A DNA stretch of 64,000 nucleotides, taken from the NCBI GenBank assembly GCA_928724745.1, contig CAKMXJ010000037.1, positions 1,054,001 through 1,118,000 of the forward strand, read 5' to 3'. The DNA comes from Anthracocystis setariae. Taxonomy: Eukaryota > Basidiomycota > Ustilaginomycetes > Ustilaginales > Ustilaginaceae. Positions 9,475 through 20,315 of this stretch are shown here, piece after piece. Every line of letters starts with the position of its first letter. Position 1 is the first letter of the stretch. A model generated the notes under the pieces. The model was not told the DNA's origin and searched no databases. It saw only the letters and a program-made list of their open reading frames with translations. A program made the translations under genes and the position numbers.

Positions 9475-12388
9475 TCACGAAGACTGCGTCGACGCCAACC
9501 ACTCGGCCATGGCTCGTCCGTCGTGAGACGTGTGCATGCCGTCCTCGGTGTAAAAGTCGCGCAGCGCAAAAGGCTCTGCTGGACTCAACAGGTGGCCCTC
9601 AGGAACCAATCCGGGTACGCCATAGAGCGGCGCTGGTACCAGCAACGGCTGCGAAGGCTGAAGCGAAGATGCTGCCGCAATCGTGGAAGAGTCACCGCCG
9701 GGTTGCGTCAATCTCGGCGTAGTTGAATCAGTAAAGCCCATCCTAGGTCCGAACGACAATGCCAAGGTGCCCGATGGCAACTCATCTTCTACAGAAACCC
9801 GCTGAGACGATGCCGAAGGGGTGCTGCGCGAAAAGCTGCCTTGGTTGACCGCAGCATCTTGCCCAAACACGCCTCCGACAGCGTAGCCACCGGCTACTGA
9901 CACGGTATTCCCGGATGAGAGTATGTCGCTGATCTGGGCCGAGAGCGAGGCTGAGCTTTGCGGGGAGACAGACAAAGATTCGGGGCTCATGACTTTCTGT
10001 TGCGAGCTGGAAAGAGACGTTTGCGGCAAGAAGTCTTGATCTCTGCTGGCGGTCCGCTTCCGACTTCGACCTGTCGATGGTTCCGACTGGGTGACGAAAC
10101 TGGCTCGCTTGGTGCCTTGGTTCTGTGGACCAGCGCTGCTACTGCTGCTGATTGTGCCGCTCTGTACAGACACGTTCTGCTGGGTTGTGGAGCTCTTCTG
10201 CCTCGATCGTGGGTGCAGCATCGGGATGATGTGTTGATCGATGGTGAAGCTCTGCAGATCGGCAAGTTCCGGCTGAGCCTTGAGAAGTGCTTCCAGGCTG
10301 GTATAGACTGCACTGCGCAACTGTTGAATCAGCTTGAGGCATCCTTGTGCAAACGCGACGAACGAAGGCAGGCAGACAGATGTATCGCGGGCAGAGTTCT
10401 GCAAATCTTGAAGGCATTCGTCGATGATCTTGACGAAATGGTTCGTGATGGGCCAGCAATTAGCCTCGGTGGACAAACCAGGAACGCCTTGTCCTTTGCT
10501 GCGGATCAGTAAGAGCGCAGCAGTGGCTAGCGTCATGCAGGGCTCGGTCAGATACTGGAACCACCAGGCGGAACCCAACGAGTCCGAAAAGCGATTCTGC
10601 ATCTTACGAAGCTCACGGACGGTGTAGATGGAGCGAAGTGCACTGTCAGTGGCGATATGACGACTGGTAGCTAGTTCTCCATCGGTGATGCGGCCGTTGT
10701 TGAAGAAGAACTGCCGATGCAGAGAGCCCCTTTGCCATGCAGTGGTGAGCGAGAGCCAACAGCGACGTCGAGCGCGGAAAGGATCTCTGCTATCGAAGGA
10801 GAGATCCGGATTGTCGGCGTTGTACGATGGGTGGACCTGCGACATCAAGTTTACAATGTGACTGTCAGTCTCCATAGCTTTGCGATGCAGGGGCGGACCG
10901 TAGCACAGTGTGTTGGAGACCAATTGCGCAATCTTGCCGCCTTGTACCTCGAGCAGGGCGAGGCACGGATCAGGTGGTGCTCCGCAAGCTGTCCAGGGCA
11001 CGGCTTCGCTGGGCCCATCGACGCTGAACTGGGATTCGACGATCAAGGGGCGAGTGTTGGCTCCAACGGCGAAAGCATGATCGTATCCATAGACGAGCCA
11101 TGCAAGTCTCCTGCGATGGTCGAGCTCGAACTGTGTCAAAGTGGTATCCTTGCCCGGATCCTCGAAAAGATTGCAAGCTTTGGCGGCACGGATGGTGACA
11201 GTCCAACGCGGGAATTCGCCCGTCGTACCATGAAGGCCTTGGTTGGACCAGACGGAGAAGGCAGAAACGTTGGCTTGCACGAGGTCTAGGGTCATCTCGT
11301 CGAGACGGACGCACTCCTCGATCAGAGCAGGAATATGATGTATGAGCAGCTCGAGGGCTCTGACGCGTGGATTGTCTGATTCGGGCTTGATGGGGCCAGA
11401 CAGAGAGACGCCTGGTCGAGAGACAGGCAAGTTCTCGGCAACGGCATCTGGACCCATACTCTCGATTGTTTCACCGAGCACGCTCGAAAGCAGTGCAAGG
11501 CGGGAGAGGTCGCCTTGGCAGAAAGACACGCCGGAAATCGCAGTTGGATCACCACGATGATCGTAGGCCTGTGCAGGTAAAATCACCCGTAGCCACAGAT
11601 CCTTCATGTGGACCTCCAAGAGGTCTTGTGAGGTGATGATGAACTTCCAATCGACATGCCATAGATACTGCCGAAGCAGAAACTGTAGATGGGGCCAGTC
11701 AGGTACGATGGCGCAAAACTCGAGAATCTTGGTCAAGCAAGTCCTTTCAAGGTAGCGCGAAACGTTGGACGCGGTAAAAGATGTTGTGCCAGTGGAAGCT
11801 GATTCGGGCGATGCGTGATTACTGGTCTGAAAATTTTGCTGGACATTGAGATCCTTGAGCATGTTGATGAAAGCCATCATGGGATGTTGCGGCTGCTGCT
11901 GGAAAGCACCGGACGGTTGTTGCGGGTCTGGATCATCGCCGTGCTCGCTCTTTGTTGCCTCGCGGATGGCGTTGATCTCGGCCAGTGACCTCCTCGCCTG
12001 TTTCTTCTGTAAGGCTGTGGAAGGTGGAAGGAGGTCAAGTGAGAGAGGAAGGGTCAGTACAAATGGTTTGGACCATTGTTGTTTTTGCCAGAAGAGCTGG
12101 CCGGGTAAGACTCACTTTCAGGATCAAGTTGGCTGGTGTCGAACGTTTTGCAAAGATGCTGAGTGCCCCTGCGCACACAAGTTGAACATGGTCGTTTGCG
12201 ATCACACTGTACGAATGAGCCGAGATGACGATGTGAGTCGACAAAGATGGGTGCTGTGGAATGGTTTCGTCGTGGTTGATTTTGTGAAAACTTACCTTGA
12301 CCTTTCGAAGATAGCATTCCAGGCAGACGGTCGGCTGACCCAGCTTGCGTCGGCTGCTTCCGACGGAAGAAGTTGGAGTCGGAGTCAT
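9475..12388 (-). CDS. Zn2Cys6 fungal transcription factor with fungal_trans middle domain, three exons
   Basis: Sequence-specific nuclear regulator of the Gal4-type class; target genes cannot be told. Exon 1 is 12388-12296 (31 codons), intron 1 is 12295-12207, exon 2 is 12206-12116, intron 2 is 12115-12015, and exon 3 is 12014-9475. Splicing gives 907 residues in a single frame. The binuclear zinc cluster spans the first intron: Cys22, Cys25, Cys32, Cys38, Cys41 and Cys50, spacing CX2CX6CX5CX2CX8C, with basic residues RKVKCDRKRPC. After a Gln-rich linker comes the middle homology domain, with LDHRRRLAWLVYGYDHAFAV and a preceding RAAKACNLFED helix. The C-terminal third is Ser/Gln/Pro-rich and disordered. 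Donors are GTAAGT and GTGAGT, and acceptors are TACAG and CCACAG, all typical. Confidence 0.88.
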
Positions 12389-12660
12389 GTTGGGATACTC
12401 TAGCTTCAGTGTGTCAGTGTCGGCCCGACCCAATGGGCTATGTCACGGTCGAGGCATCGGAATATGCCAGTGTTGTCAGGATGCTGGATAGTCAGGCTTT
12501 CGCGGGTTGCGCGACGAGACTTGAAGGTTCTCTGTGGCTTTGCAAGGGAAATCCAAGGCGGAGGCTACAGCAAAAGAAGGGGAACCGTTGCGTGCGATCC
12601 AATTGGCGTGGGTTGACGCTGTGAAAGAGCCAACACAGGGCGGTACCGACGTTATATCGC

Positions 12661-12727
12661 AAGCCAAGCCAAGCCAAACCAAACCAAACCAAACCTAGCC
12701 AAGTCAAGCCAAACCAAACCAAACCAA
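12661..12727. repeat. Degenerate pentanucleotide repeat (AAGCC/AAACC)
   Basis: About 13 consecutive five-base units alternating between aagcc and aaacc, with one tagcc and one aagtc variant. It sits about 270 bp upstream of the Zn2Cys6 start codon. Confidence 0.9.
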
Positions 12728-14360
12728 GAGCCGATGAGTTGCCGGGTGGGCTGATAGCCGCGTTATCTACTGGAGACGTAGAGGCGGTGTGATATTGGAC
12801 GAGGTGCGGCACCTGCTCGCTGTGCGGTGATTCGCGCTGGGATAAGCTCGATGGTCTAGAGAGATGGTTAGCCTCTTGGTTTGACGACTGCGACAAATGC
12901 GCGTGCAGGCGAATGAAATGAGAGGCGGGAAGCTGCGGATGGTCCGATGAGCTGGTTTAGTCAATCGATGCTAGCAAGCAAAGCGTGGGAACGGCGGTGG
13001 TTGGCTGCTGCGCTGCGCCACCGGCAGTTTCCAAAATCTCGGAATCGAGCCTCGACTCTTCTCTGTTATGGTTGGGCGGCTTGTCTTGGCAGTCAACGAG
13101 TTGTGGCGATACAAACACGAGGTCGAGATGATGTGAATTATGTGAAGCCGATGAGAGCCAGTTGGTGGGTGAAGGCAAGACCAACGGGGAGGAATGAGCT
13201 CGGAGACGACCTCAGGAAGGTTGAAGGGAACAAGATCCCCTTCAAGGCTCAAAGGTGAACAAAGTCAAGCAAAAGCCATCTCAAAGTGAGTGGACAAGGT
13301 ACTATGCTTCCGAACAAGATACCACTCGTGGCCGTTCATCAGGTAGAAAAATTGGGCACGCATTTTGCTCCGACTGAACGGACCGCTGAATGTCTTTCGC
13401 GGAAAGGAGCCACAATGGACAGTAGTGTTGAAACAACGCTTTGGCGGGAACAAACTTGACGACCCATCTCGCTTGTGCCTTGTCCGGACGCAATGCCGGA
13501 GTTTCAGAAGAGTTGCGTTGCATACTGTACTGTGCTGTACCGTACCGCTACATGACCTTTTGACAAGCGAATGCACTGGATGCTGCGAGATCCGATGGTT
13601 CATTTGTCATCTAAACCGGCAATGCTGTCTCAAAGCCAAAGCCTGCGAGGCTCCCGTGAATCCAAACCAGCACCATCCGCCGACTCTTGCAGCCCAAGCA
13701 TAGATTTTGTTCGCATCATCCTGATCGCATGGCCACCTCGATACGATAGATTGCACCCATTTACACCCAGACCTCGGCCAACAGGAAGGCAATTCGGACT
13801 TGGCTCCAAGGTCATCACCACCGCTCCGCCTCGACAAATCGCTCCGCCATCTCCAGCACGACTATCGTCTAACGCAAGCATATCACAGCACCTCGCACCG
13901 CTTGGCTGCTGTCACGCTGAGGGCTGGGAAAGGGCATCAATGAGCAAAGTGGCTCTTTCCTGCCTGCTTTTTGTGCAAACCACCTTTGGATGCAGATGCA
14001 GTTAGTTGGGTTTCAACCGTGAGAAGCGAATTGCAAATTCAAGCGCGCGCAGTTCAGCACCTTCTGCAGTCGCAGTGCAGCAGCATGAGCGGCAAATTGT
14101 TGCCGACCTGAATCGGCTGGTGCACTTGGCCAAAGATCCTCTCTTTGCTCTTCCTCGGCGGCATCGTCCAACGATCCGCTATTGTTACGTACTGTCCGTG
14201 CCTGTTGTCGCCTGTCCTGGCTCGACAACCCTCTGCACTCTGCGGACGAACGGATACCCCAAAGATCGGCCGCTGGTTTCTGATGCCGGTTTCCTGGTCA
14301 GCCAATCAGCCGTTGCGCATTGCCAATCTCGCTGGACTTGGTTGGTTATCCGCTACAGAC

Positions 14361-14792
14361 CTACTGTAAGGCTTCTTTCCCTTCGTTAACCAGTCCACGG
14401 TTATACATATCGATTTCGCTTACAAGGCTAACACAGGCGCGTATCTCCATCCGCTGATCCGAGAAAAATTTGCGCATCACAACATAGTCTGTTGCGACCG
14501 GCCCGTCGTGTGAAAACACACTCACAAGTGGAGGCACACCAAACTTTGGTTCGCACTCGAGGGATGTGGTCAGGCCAAAACTGCCGTTAGAGACATCAAT
14601 GACGCCGGATTCCAAAACTGTGTACCATGTTGACATCGCACGGCGCTCCCACCACGGCCGGCAACTCTCCTCGAAACTGAAGCAAAGATCACCTCCAACT
14701 TGGGACCCATCGAGCCGTGCCAACACCGTAGCAAAACTTCCGGACTCCGGGTCAGTAATGCAGTTTGGGTTTCCTCGGTTTTGGGGCGAGCG
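14361..14792 (-). other. Doubtful open frame, possible gene relic or exon
   Basis: Minus-strand frame open for 144 codons between a TGA (14795-14793) and the stop at 14361. The only early ATG reads MSTWYTVLESGVIDVSNG, and before it the frame has no ATG. The composition looks protein-like: Trp pairs in SCRPWWERRA, five cysteines, and mixed hydrophobic and acidic residues. I recognise no family. It could be the last exon of a small Cys-containing protein, a decayed gene, or chance. Confidence 0.2.
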
Positions 14793-14894
14793 TCATGATT
14801 GTGCGGCGGCTCGGGGATTGATTATTATTATTACCGCACAGCCGCACATCTCCGCCGCCGGGTCTCACGCAAACCCATCAATCGGCTCTCGCCC

Positions 14895-14915
14895 AAAAAA
14901 AAAAAAAAAAAAAAA
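14895..14915. repeat. Poly-A tract (21 A)
   Basis: Homopolymer directly visible. No element body was recognised next to it. Confidence 0.9.
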
Positions 14916-15243
14916 CCCCTCCCTATCTCCCCTGTCTTCGTAAGGACGAAAAGAAAAATCATGCATCACGCCCGGTGCGGCCATGTGGGTGTGTAGGTGT
15001 CAAGTAAAACTGACAAATTGGAAATCGGCCCATTCTGATTGGCTGGCCTCAGTCTTGAAATCGATCGCTGACATCGTGCTAGCCAAAGCCCTAGAGTGTA
15101 AGTGCGGTCAGATTGACCGGCGTTCGTCCATCCCCCCACGACACTCTGATTCGAATCCAACCTGTACTCCACACAAACAACAAACCATGATGATGATGAG
15201 GACGAAACGTTAACATTGTATACATTGCGATGGACTGCTACTA

Positions 15244-18200
15244 TCATGACTGGCCCGTACTGTTAGTCGGAGGTTTCCAATTCAACTTCCTCCCCATATC
15301 GTAGATATCCTCCAACACATCCTCCAACCTGTCGCTCTGCTTGAACACCTCGTACAATCTAAACAGCTTCAACGCAGCCAGAGCATCCTCTATCGAATCG
15401 TGACCACCTTCTGCTGCAATCGAACCGGCTCCTGCTACGGCATCGATCCCCACCTGCACCTGCTGCTGCTGCTGCTGCTGCTGCTCCCTGGCAGTGATCT
15501 GATTATTCGCCTGCGCTCCGGACTGAATATCCGCTTTGAGCAGGAACCACGAAAGAAACCTGAGACTCAACCTCCTCGGATGATTTGACGAATGATACAG
15601 ATCCACCGTATCGATCACCTGATTCGCAGGAACAAACATGTTGATGATCCTGAAATCCTTCTTCAACCCATGCCCGATAAAGATGCAGCCACGATCCACC
15701 AACAGCCGCAACTTCTTGTATGCCTCCTTCAACGGCACCACCGTGTGTCTCGATGTCTTGGGATCCAAATCGCCCGGCAAGATGCCTGAGAACTTGGTCA
15801 GATAGTCTACCACCTCTTCTGGCGTATGGATGTGGTCATCGATGAACGCCTCTCCCTCCTTGTCCCCCTGACCCCTCACCACCGACACTCGCGCCAGCGA
15901 CAACCGCGTCGGCCGGATAACCGACCTCGTCCCATCCGACCGAATCTCCAGCTCCTCCTGGTTCAGCGCTACAAACTCCGCATCGATCGCTACCAGCGTT
16001 CCAGGCCCAGGCAGCTCGTCCTCAGACAAGAGACTGTGCCGGATCCGGTTCGGATCGCGATGGAGCGAAAGATTGAAATCACGACACAGGATCGTAGGAT
16101 CGATCGACGTGCGTCCTTGACGCAGCTCTGCAATCGATAACGGCTCCACGTCTTCTCTCTCCCACATGAGCACTGACGGCATCTTCCATGCATTCTGAAA
16201 CCCGAGCGCTTCGTTCTCCGAGATGTTGCGCACCAAAAAGTCGTTGAACAGATACCACGGCCCCAGCTGCGCCGCTTTCGACTTGGCACCCTTCTTGCTC
16301 GATGACGGCGCTGTCCCAGCGCTTGTTCCGGCGTTGGTCATCTTGGGTGTAGTAGCGGTAGTGACCCCATCGGAAGTGGTGGCTGCGAGTGTTTCGGCCT
16401 CAGGCACGCGCACGATGGCGCACAGATGCGGTTGCTCCTTGTCCGCCGAGATCTGAGCCACCATGGAGCGCAGCTTGTAGATTGCCGGTCGTCCGCCAAG
16501 CGTTGCCTTGGCCTTGTCCACATCCGTCTGAGTATAGATCGGCAGCACGCGCACGTCGTCTCCGTAGACGCTGATCGCAATGCGGGGTGGGAGGTAGTTT
16601 CGTCTCCCCTCGTCAGCTTGGGACGGCGTATTGGCGTCAGCACGACGGCCCGTGGGCATCGAAGGGCCTCCTCGGCGGTTGCCTGGCATGCCCATGTAGG
16701 TCATCTTGCCATACTGCTGCTGATGCATGTGACCGTGAGTCGAGGCAGACCCAGCCGGTGGCTGCTGGCTGCTGGCCTGGTTGCTGTCCAGCCAGTAGTG
16801 CAGATGCTCAGGCGCCTGGATGGCTGCGTTGACAGACAGCACTCGGGGGAGATCGTCTGTAGAGGGCATCACGCGTCGCGTCCTGAACATGGCAGTAAAC
16901 TGGCAAGCTCGGCAGGGTGCCCTGTTCTGCACCTCGCGGACGAGCGAGGCGCGCAGAACCGACGCAAAGTCGGCCGAAGGTATAGGCTCATTCGACATAG
17001 GTCGACGAGGGTAGATCAGATCAACGGTGAGGAGCGGGCTGCTGCGATTGGATTCACGTCCACAGTGGATGCAGACCGTCTTGGTCACTGCGTTGAGCGC
17101 GAACAGCTTGGCCACCATCGAGTTGGCCGAGGACGGGACTGCATCAGCTGGCAGCCCAGATGTCGGAGATGTCGGATCCGTCGGCAACCTGCGTCCTCCG
17201 TTGGCACCTCCACGGTTGCCACTCATGGGAGGACCGAGACCAGGAGGCGCTCCTGTAGCTGTGATGCGAGCTGGAGTCGCCCCTGTACTTGCCGAGTTGG
17301 CGGCAGATGAGCCGGGCTGCGCCTCGTGTGCGGTGCAGTCAAGCACGAATCGATTCAACGTCTGGACGAGTTGGCTGTAGACGATCTCGTTCTTTGCTCC
17401 TGCTGTGCCGCCGGTGGTGAGACTGTCTTCTTCCATCAAGCCGAGGCTGGCGGCCTTGTGACTATTGCCGAAAGCACGCAGGAAGTTGGTGGCTTGACAG
17501 TTTGCGCCTTTTGCGTCCTCGAGCATGCGGAACAGGAAGCCTGCTTCACACAGCAAGCAATTCTGGCGCGGGCAGTTTTGGAGCAAATGCGCCTTGGCTG
17601 TCTCGCGGAAAGGTACCAAGTAGTGCAGTGCTTGCAGGTACGAGTTGGCATACGAATTTTGGATGTGAGTCTCGAGACCACTGTACTGGGTCTTGTTGTA
17701 AAAGTCAAAGTCGAAGTCCTCGACGCCAAAGCGCGAGTATTGGATGGTCTTGAGACGATAGTAGGAAGGCATCTGGCCCTTTGCGAGCATCCTCTCGGCA
17801 GTTTCGACATCTTCTTGACCCTCCTCCTCGTCCGATACATCGGTGTCTTCGGACTCGTCGTCTGAGCCCCCGTCAGCATGAGAAGCATCGTCTGTCTCTT
17901 TCTGACGGCTATCCGACTCTTCCATCGTGCTGTCTGACTTTGATGCCAGCTTCGAGGCTCGTAAAGCAGTTGCGCCGTCGGTTGCAATCGTACGCTCAAA
18001 GCGTGAATCGGTCGAAGTTGACACGCTATCCGAGCCCGCCTCGGCGCGCTTCTTGTCGGCCTTTTTCTTCTTCTTGTCAACCTGTGTGAGGCCTGCAGCG
18101 GCTGCAGCAGCAGCCTTCTTGCTTTGCTCCTTCTCCTTTTCGCTGCGGAAGAGTGGGATGCCGATCTTCTTCCTGTCCTCTGGCCTGTGCAAGGCACTTG

Positions 18201-19521
18201 CTCTGATACCTCCGGGACCTTTACCGGAGACGACGTTCCTCTTGCCCCTAAGGTGCGGTGGGAGGCTTGCATATCCAAGGTAATCGACCGTCTTGAGGTT
18301 GTTGAAAACCGCAGGATCGATCTTGGACGGCGGGTTGAACAGCGGCGACGCTTCCGAGACGTACTGGTCGTAGTCAAAGTAGGAGAGGAGCTTTTCCGTG
18401 TAGTGAGGCACGCCGATGGAGGAGAGCGGGGTCTCTGTGGACCAGTTGACAAAAGGAGTGGGCTCGGCCATGTCTGGGAATTCGAGCGCAGAGGCGTTGA
18501 AGGTGTTGAAGCGGAGGTTGGATGGATCGGAAGAGCTGCTCCACAGACGGACGGTGCCATCGGCCTCACCGAAAGCGATGTAGTCGGCGGAGGGAGAGAT
18601 GGCCATGGAAGTGGTGAAGGAGGTGGCGTTGGTGTAGAAGAAGCGGCCTTCGCCGGGCATGCCGATGTCAACGATCTGAAACTGGTTCTGGGGGGCAGCG
18701 ACGATGAGGGTGGATGAGAGCTTAGGATGGATGGCGAGCATGGATGGACCACCGGGCGCAGCAAACGGAATTGGAACGAGAGCACGCATGGTTCTAAGGT
18801 CGTGGACCTTGACCAGAGGCTCTGGGACGGCATGGCCTTGACGAACTGTCCAGCCGATTGAGTAGAGGATGTGGCTGTCTGCCTGAACATCGATGAGACC
18901 GCCGGGGTGGGCATGGAGTCTATGCTCTACCTTGAGCGTGCGAGGGTCACGGAGCTGAATGTGACCGTTGACGGTAGCTGCACACACGTAGCGGCCACTC
19001 TTACGGACATGAACGATGGGCGCTTCGGACGGTACGGTTCGTAGGACGGCACCGGTACTGTTATTGACGGCAAGGATGAGGTCGTTGTCGTTGTCAATCT
19101 CGCCTGTGTTGGCAGCGGATTGGGAGAGGCCTGCAGCGACGATGTCGGACGAAGCGGCTAGCGGCGATGCGCACATGGAGACCAAATTCATCGCATTGGT
19201 GCCCATATCCTGCGTGAGACTCGTCCACTTTGCAAGGCCTCGACGATGAGAACACTTGATGCCATTGTCGCCGATTGAGTAGATGTGCCTTTCATCAGCA
19301 AGGATGCCCTTGGTGGGTGATGGTCGAGTGGGTGTGCCATGGGCAGCGTAGGAAGTGTATCGGGAAAGTTGAGAAGAGTAGAGCGAAGAGACGGTGCCGA
19401 AGGCAGTGCCTTGCCATAGCAGCTGGCTGTATGGGTCGAAGCTGAGCGCTGTGACAGCTGGAGGCAGGCCCATGGGCCCATTGGGGTTCGCATAGAGACT
19501 ATGCTCGCACCAGTCAGCCAT
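15244..19521 (-). CDS. PAN2: PAN2, catalytic subunit of the PAN2-PAN3 poly(A) nuclease
   Basis: 3'-5' exonuclease that shortens mRNA poly(A) tails in the cytoplasm together with PAN3. 1425 residues in one exon. N-terminal WD40-type region (about 1-380), a charged linker with Lys and Asp/Glu runs, and an inactive ubiquitin-hydrolase-like domain containing NSYANSYLQALHYLVPF with no catalytic Cys. The C-terminal DEDDh nuclease domain shows AIDAEFVALNQEE (exo I), FIGHGLKKDFRIINMFV (exo II) and GGHDSIEDALAALKLFR (exo III), so all acidic residues and the His are kept. Oddity: about 40 extra residues, including a CAG-encoded Gln run, sit between LKADIQSG and the exo III motif, where the family normally goes almost straight on. 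ATG at 19521. Confidence 0.96.
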   Translation of the reverse strand: MADWCEHSLYANPNGPMGLPPAVTALSFDPYSQLLWQGTAFGTVSSLYSSQLSRYTSYAAHGTPTRPSPTKGILADERHIYSIGDNGIKCSHRRGLAKWTSLTQDMGTNAMNLVSMCASPLAASSDIVAAGLSQSAANTGEIDNDNDLILAVNNSTGAVLRTVPSEAPIVHVRKSGRYVCAATVNGHIQLRDPRTLKVEHRLHAHPGGLIDVQADSHILYSIGWTVRQGHAVPEPLVKVHDLRTMRALVPIPFAAPGGPSMLAIHPKLSSTLIVAAPQNQFQIVDIGMPGEGRFFYTNATSFTTSMAISPSADYIAFGEADGTVRLWSSSSDPSNLRFNTFNASALEFPDMAEPTPFVNWSTETPLSSIGVPHYTEKLLSYFDYDQYVSEASPLFNPPSKIDPAVFNNLKTVDYLGYASLPPHLRGKRNVVSGKGPGGIRASALHRPEDRKKIGIPLFRSEKEKEQSKKAAAAAAAGLTQVDKKKKKADKKRAEAGSDSVSTSTDSRFERTIATDGATALRASKLASKSDSTMEESDSRQKETDDASHADGGSDDESEDTDVSDEEEGQEDVETAERMLAKGQMPSYYRLKTIQYSRFGVEDFDFDFYNKTQYSGLETHIQNSYANSYLQALHYLVPFRETAKAHLLQNCPRQNCLLCEAGFLFRMLEDAKGANCQATNFLRAFGNSHKAASLGLMEEDSLTTGGTAGAKNEIVYSQLVQTLNRFVLDCTAHEAQPGSSAANSASTGATPARITATGAPPGLGPPMSGNRGGANGGRRLPTDPTSPTSGLPADAVPSSANSMVAKLFALNAVTKTVCIHCGRESNRSSPLLTVDLIYPRRPMSNEPIPSADFASVLRASLVREVQNRAPCRACQFTAMFRTRRVMPSTDDLPRVLSVNAAIQAPEHLHYWLDSNQASSQQPPAGSASTHGHMHQQQYGKMTYMGMPGNRRGGPSMPTGRRADANTPSQADEGRRNYLPPRIAISVYGDDVRVLPIYTQTDVDKAKATLGGRPAIYKLRSMVAQISADKEQPHLCAIVRVPEAETLAATTSDGVTTATTPKMTNAGTSAGTAPSSSKKGAKSKAAQLGPWYLFNDFLVRNISENEALGFQNAWKMPSVLMWEREDVEPLSIAELRQGRTSIDPTILCRDFNLSLHRDPNRIRHSLLSEDELPGPGTLVAIDAEFVALNQEELEIRSDGTRSVIRPTRLSLARVSVVRGQGDKEGEAFIDDHIHTPEEVVDYLTKFSGILPGDLDPKTSRHTVVPLKEAYKKLRLLVDRGCIFIGHGLKKDFRIINMFVPANQVIDTVDLYHSSNHPRRLSLRFLSWFLLKADIQSGAQANNQITAREQQQQQQQQVQVGIDAVAGAGSIAAEGGHDSIEDALAALKLFRLYEVFKQSDRLEDVLEDIYDMGRKLNWKPPTNSTGQS
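15461..15485. repeat. TGC/CAG microsatellite inside PAN2 coding sequence
   Basis: Eight consecutive triplets encode the Gln run in the nuclease-domain insertion of PAN2 (minus strand). Confidence 0.9.
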
Positions 19522-20315
19522 GTTGAAACCGAGCTAGTGCCTTGACAGGCGGGGGCAGCGGCGTCTGGAGGATGGTCAAAACAAGGATGCAGCGTGGGCG
19601 AAGGAGAGTTGGGAGCGTTGATCAGAGGCAGTGTCGAGAGTCAGTTGCATTGCTACTAGTGAAGGGTGGGGAAGTCGCGAGATGTCAACTTGTATACCGC
19701 TGGACGCAATGGCACTGGAGCTTGATCCAGCGTTGTCTGCTTGGTGTATGCTGTGTGAGGCGTGACTACAGGTATTGCCAATGCAGTGGCAGATGTGGTG
19801 GAAGCCAGCTGGCTATATGCGGTGGTGTCAGAAGACGAGATTGTTGAGATTCGCGACGGACGGACCCTTTTTTTGGTGGTCGGTCGGACGAGGCGTAAAT
19901 GGGCGTTTTTTCTGGGGGCATGCGAAATGACGGCCTAACAGATTGCATCAAAAGCCAAGAATTCACACGTGCAATTTTATTAAAATAGCAGCAAAGTCAA
20001 CGCGAGCCAGCGCCACACAAACCAACACACACGCAACTCTCACTCTCACCGTCCTATGCCGTAAAATTCGCACCAAAAAATGACGACGATGAAATGATGA
20101 TTATTATTGAGCATTCGTGCGCACAAAGTTGGCGTCACTTTCGTCATTTTTCTATTATAATATTATTGCAAACCGCCACGCCGTGCAACCGTGCATTTTG
20201 TTCCTTCCTTGGCCTTCCTCTCTCGACTCCTACTCCATCACCACCATCATCATCATCATCCCTCTCGAACCGTCTCACGGCGACATCAATCTGTATAGCT
20301 TGGATTGCTTTTTTC
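19522..20315. promoter_or_regulatory. Divergent promoter region PAN2 / phosphatidylserine synthase
   Basis: 794 bp between divergent ATGs. The PSS reading frame stays open back to an ATG at 20094, but this stretch (ATT/CAC-rich, with a CATCATCAT run) looks like leader. No specific site was recognised. Confidence 0.45.

Larger units (their letters stand above)
12389..15243. other. 2.85 kb gene-poor intergenic region
   Basis: Lies between the Zn2Cys6 start and the PAN2 stop. It holds a pentamer repeat (12661-12727), a 21-base poly-A (14895-14915) and one doubtful minus-strand frame (14361-14792). No recognisable gene, tRNA or transposon end was found. Part of it is presumably promoter of the Zn2Cys6 gene. 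Confidence 0.6.

Noticed and set aside
20094..20315. N-terminal extension of phosphatidylserine synthase from ATG 20094
   Set aside because: Composition unlike the family and more like an untranslated leader; kept only as an alternative start.
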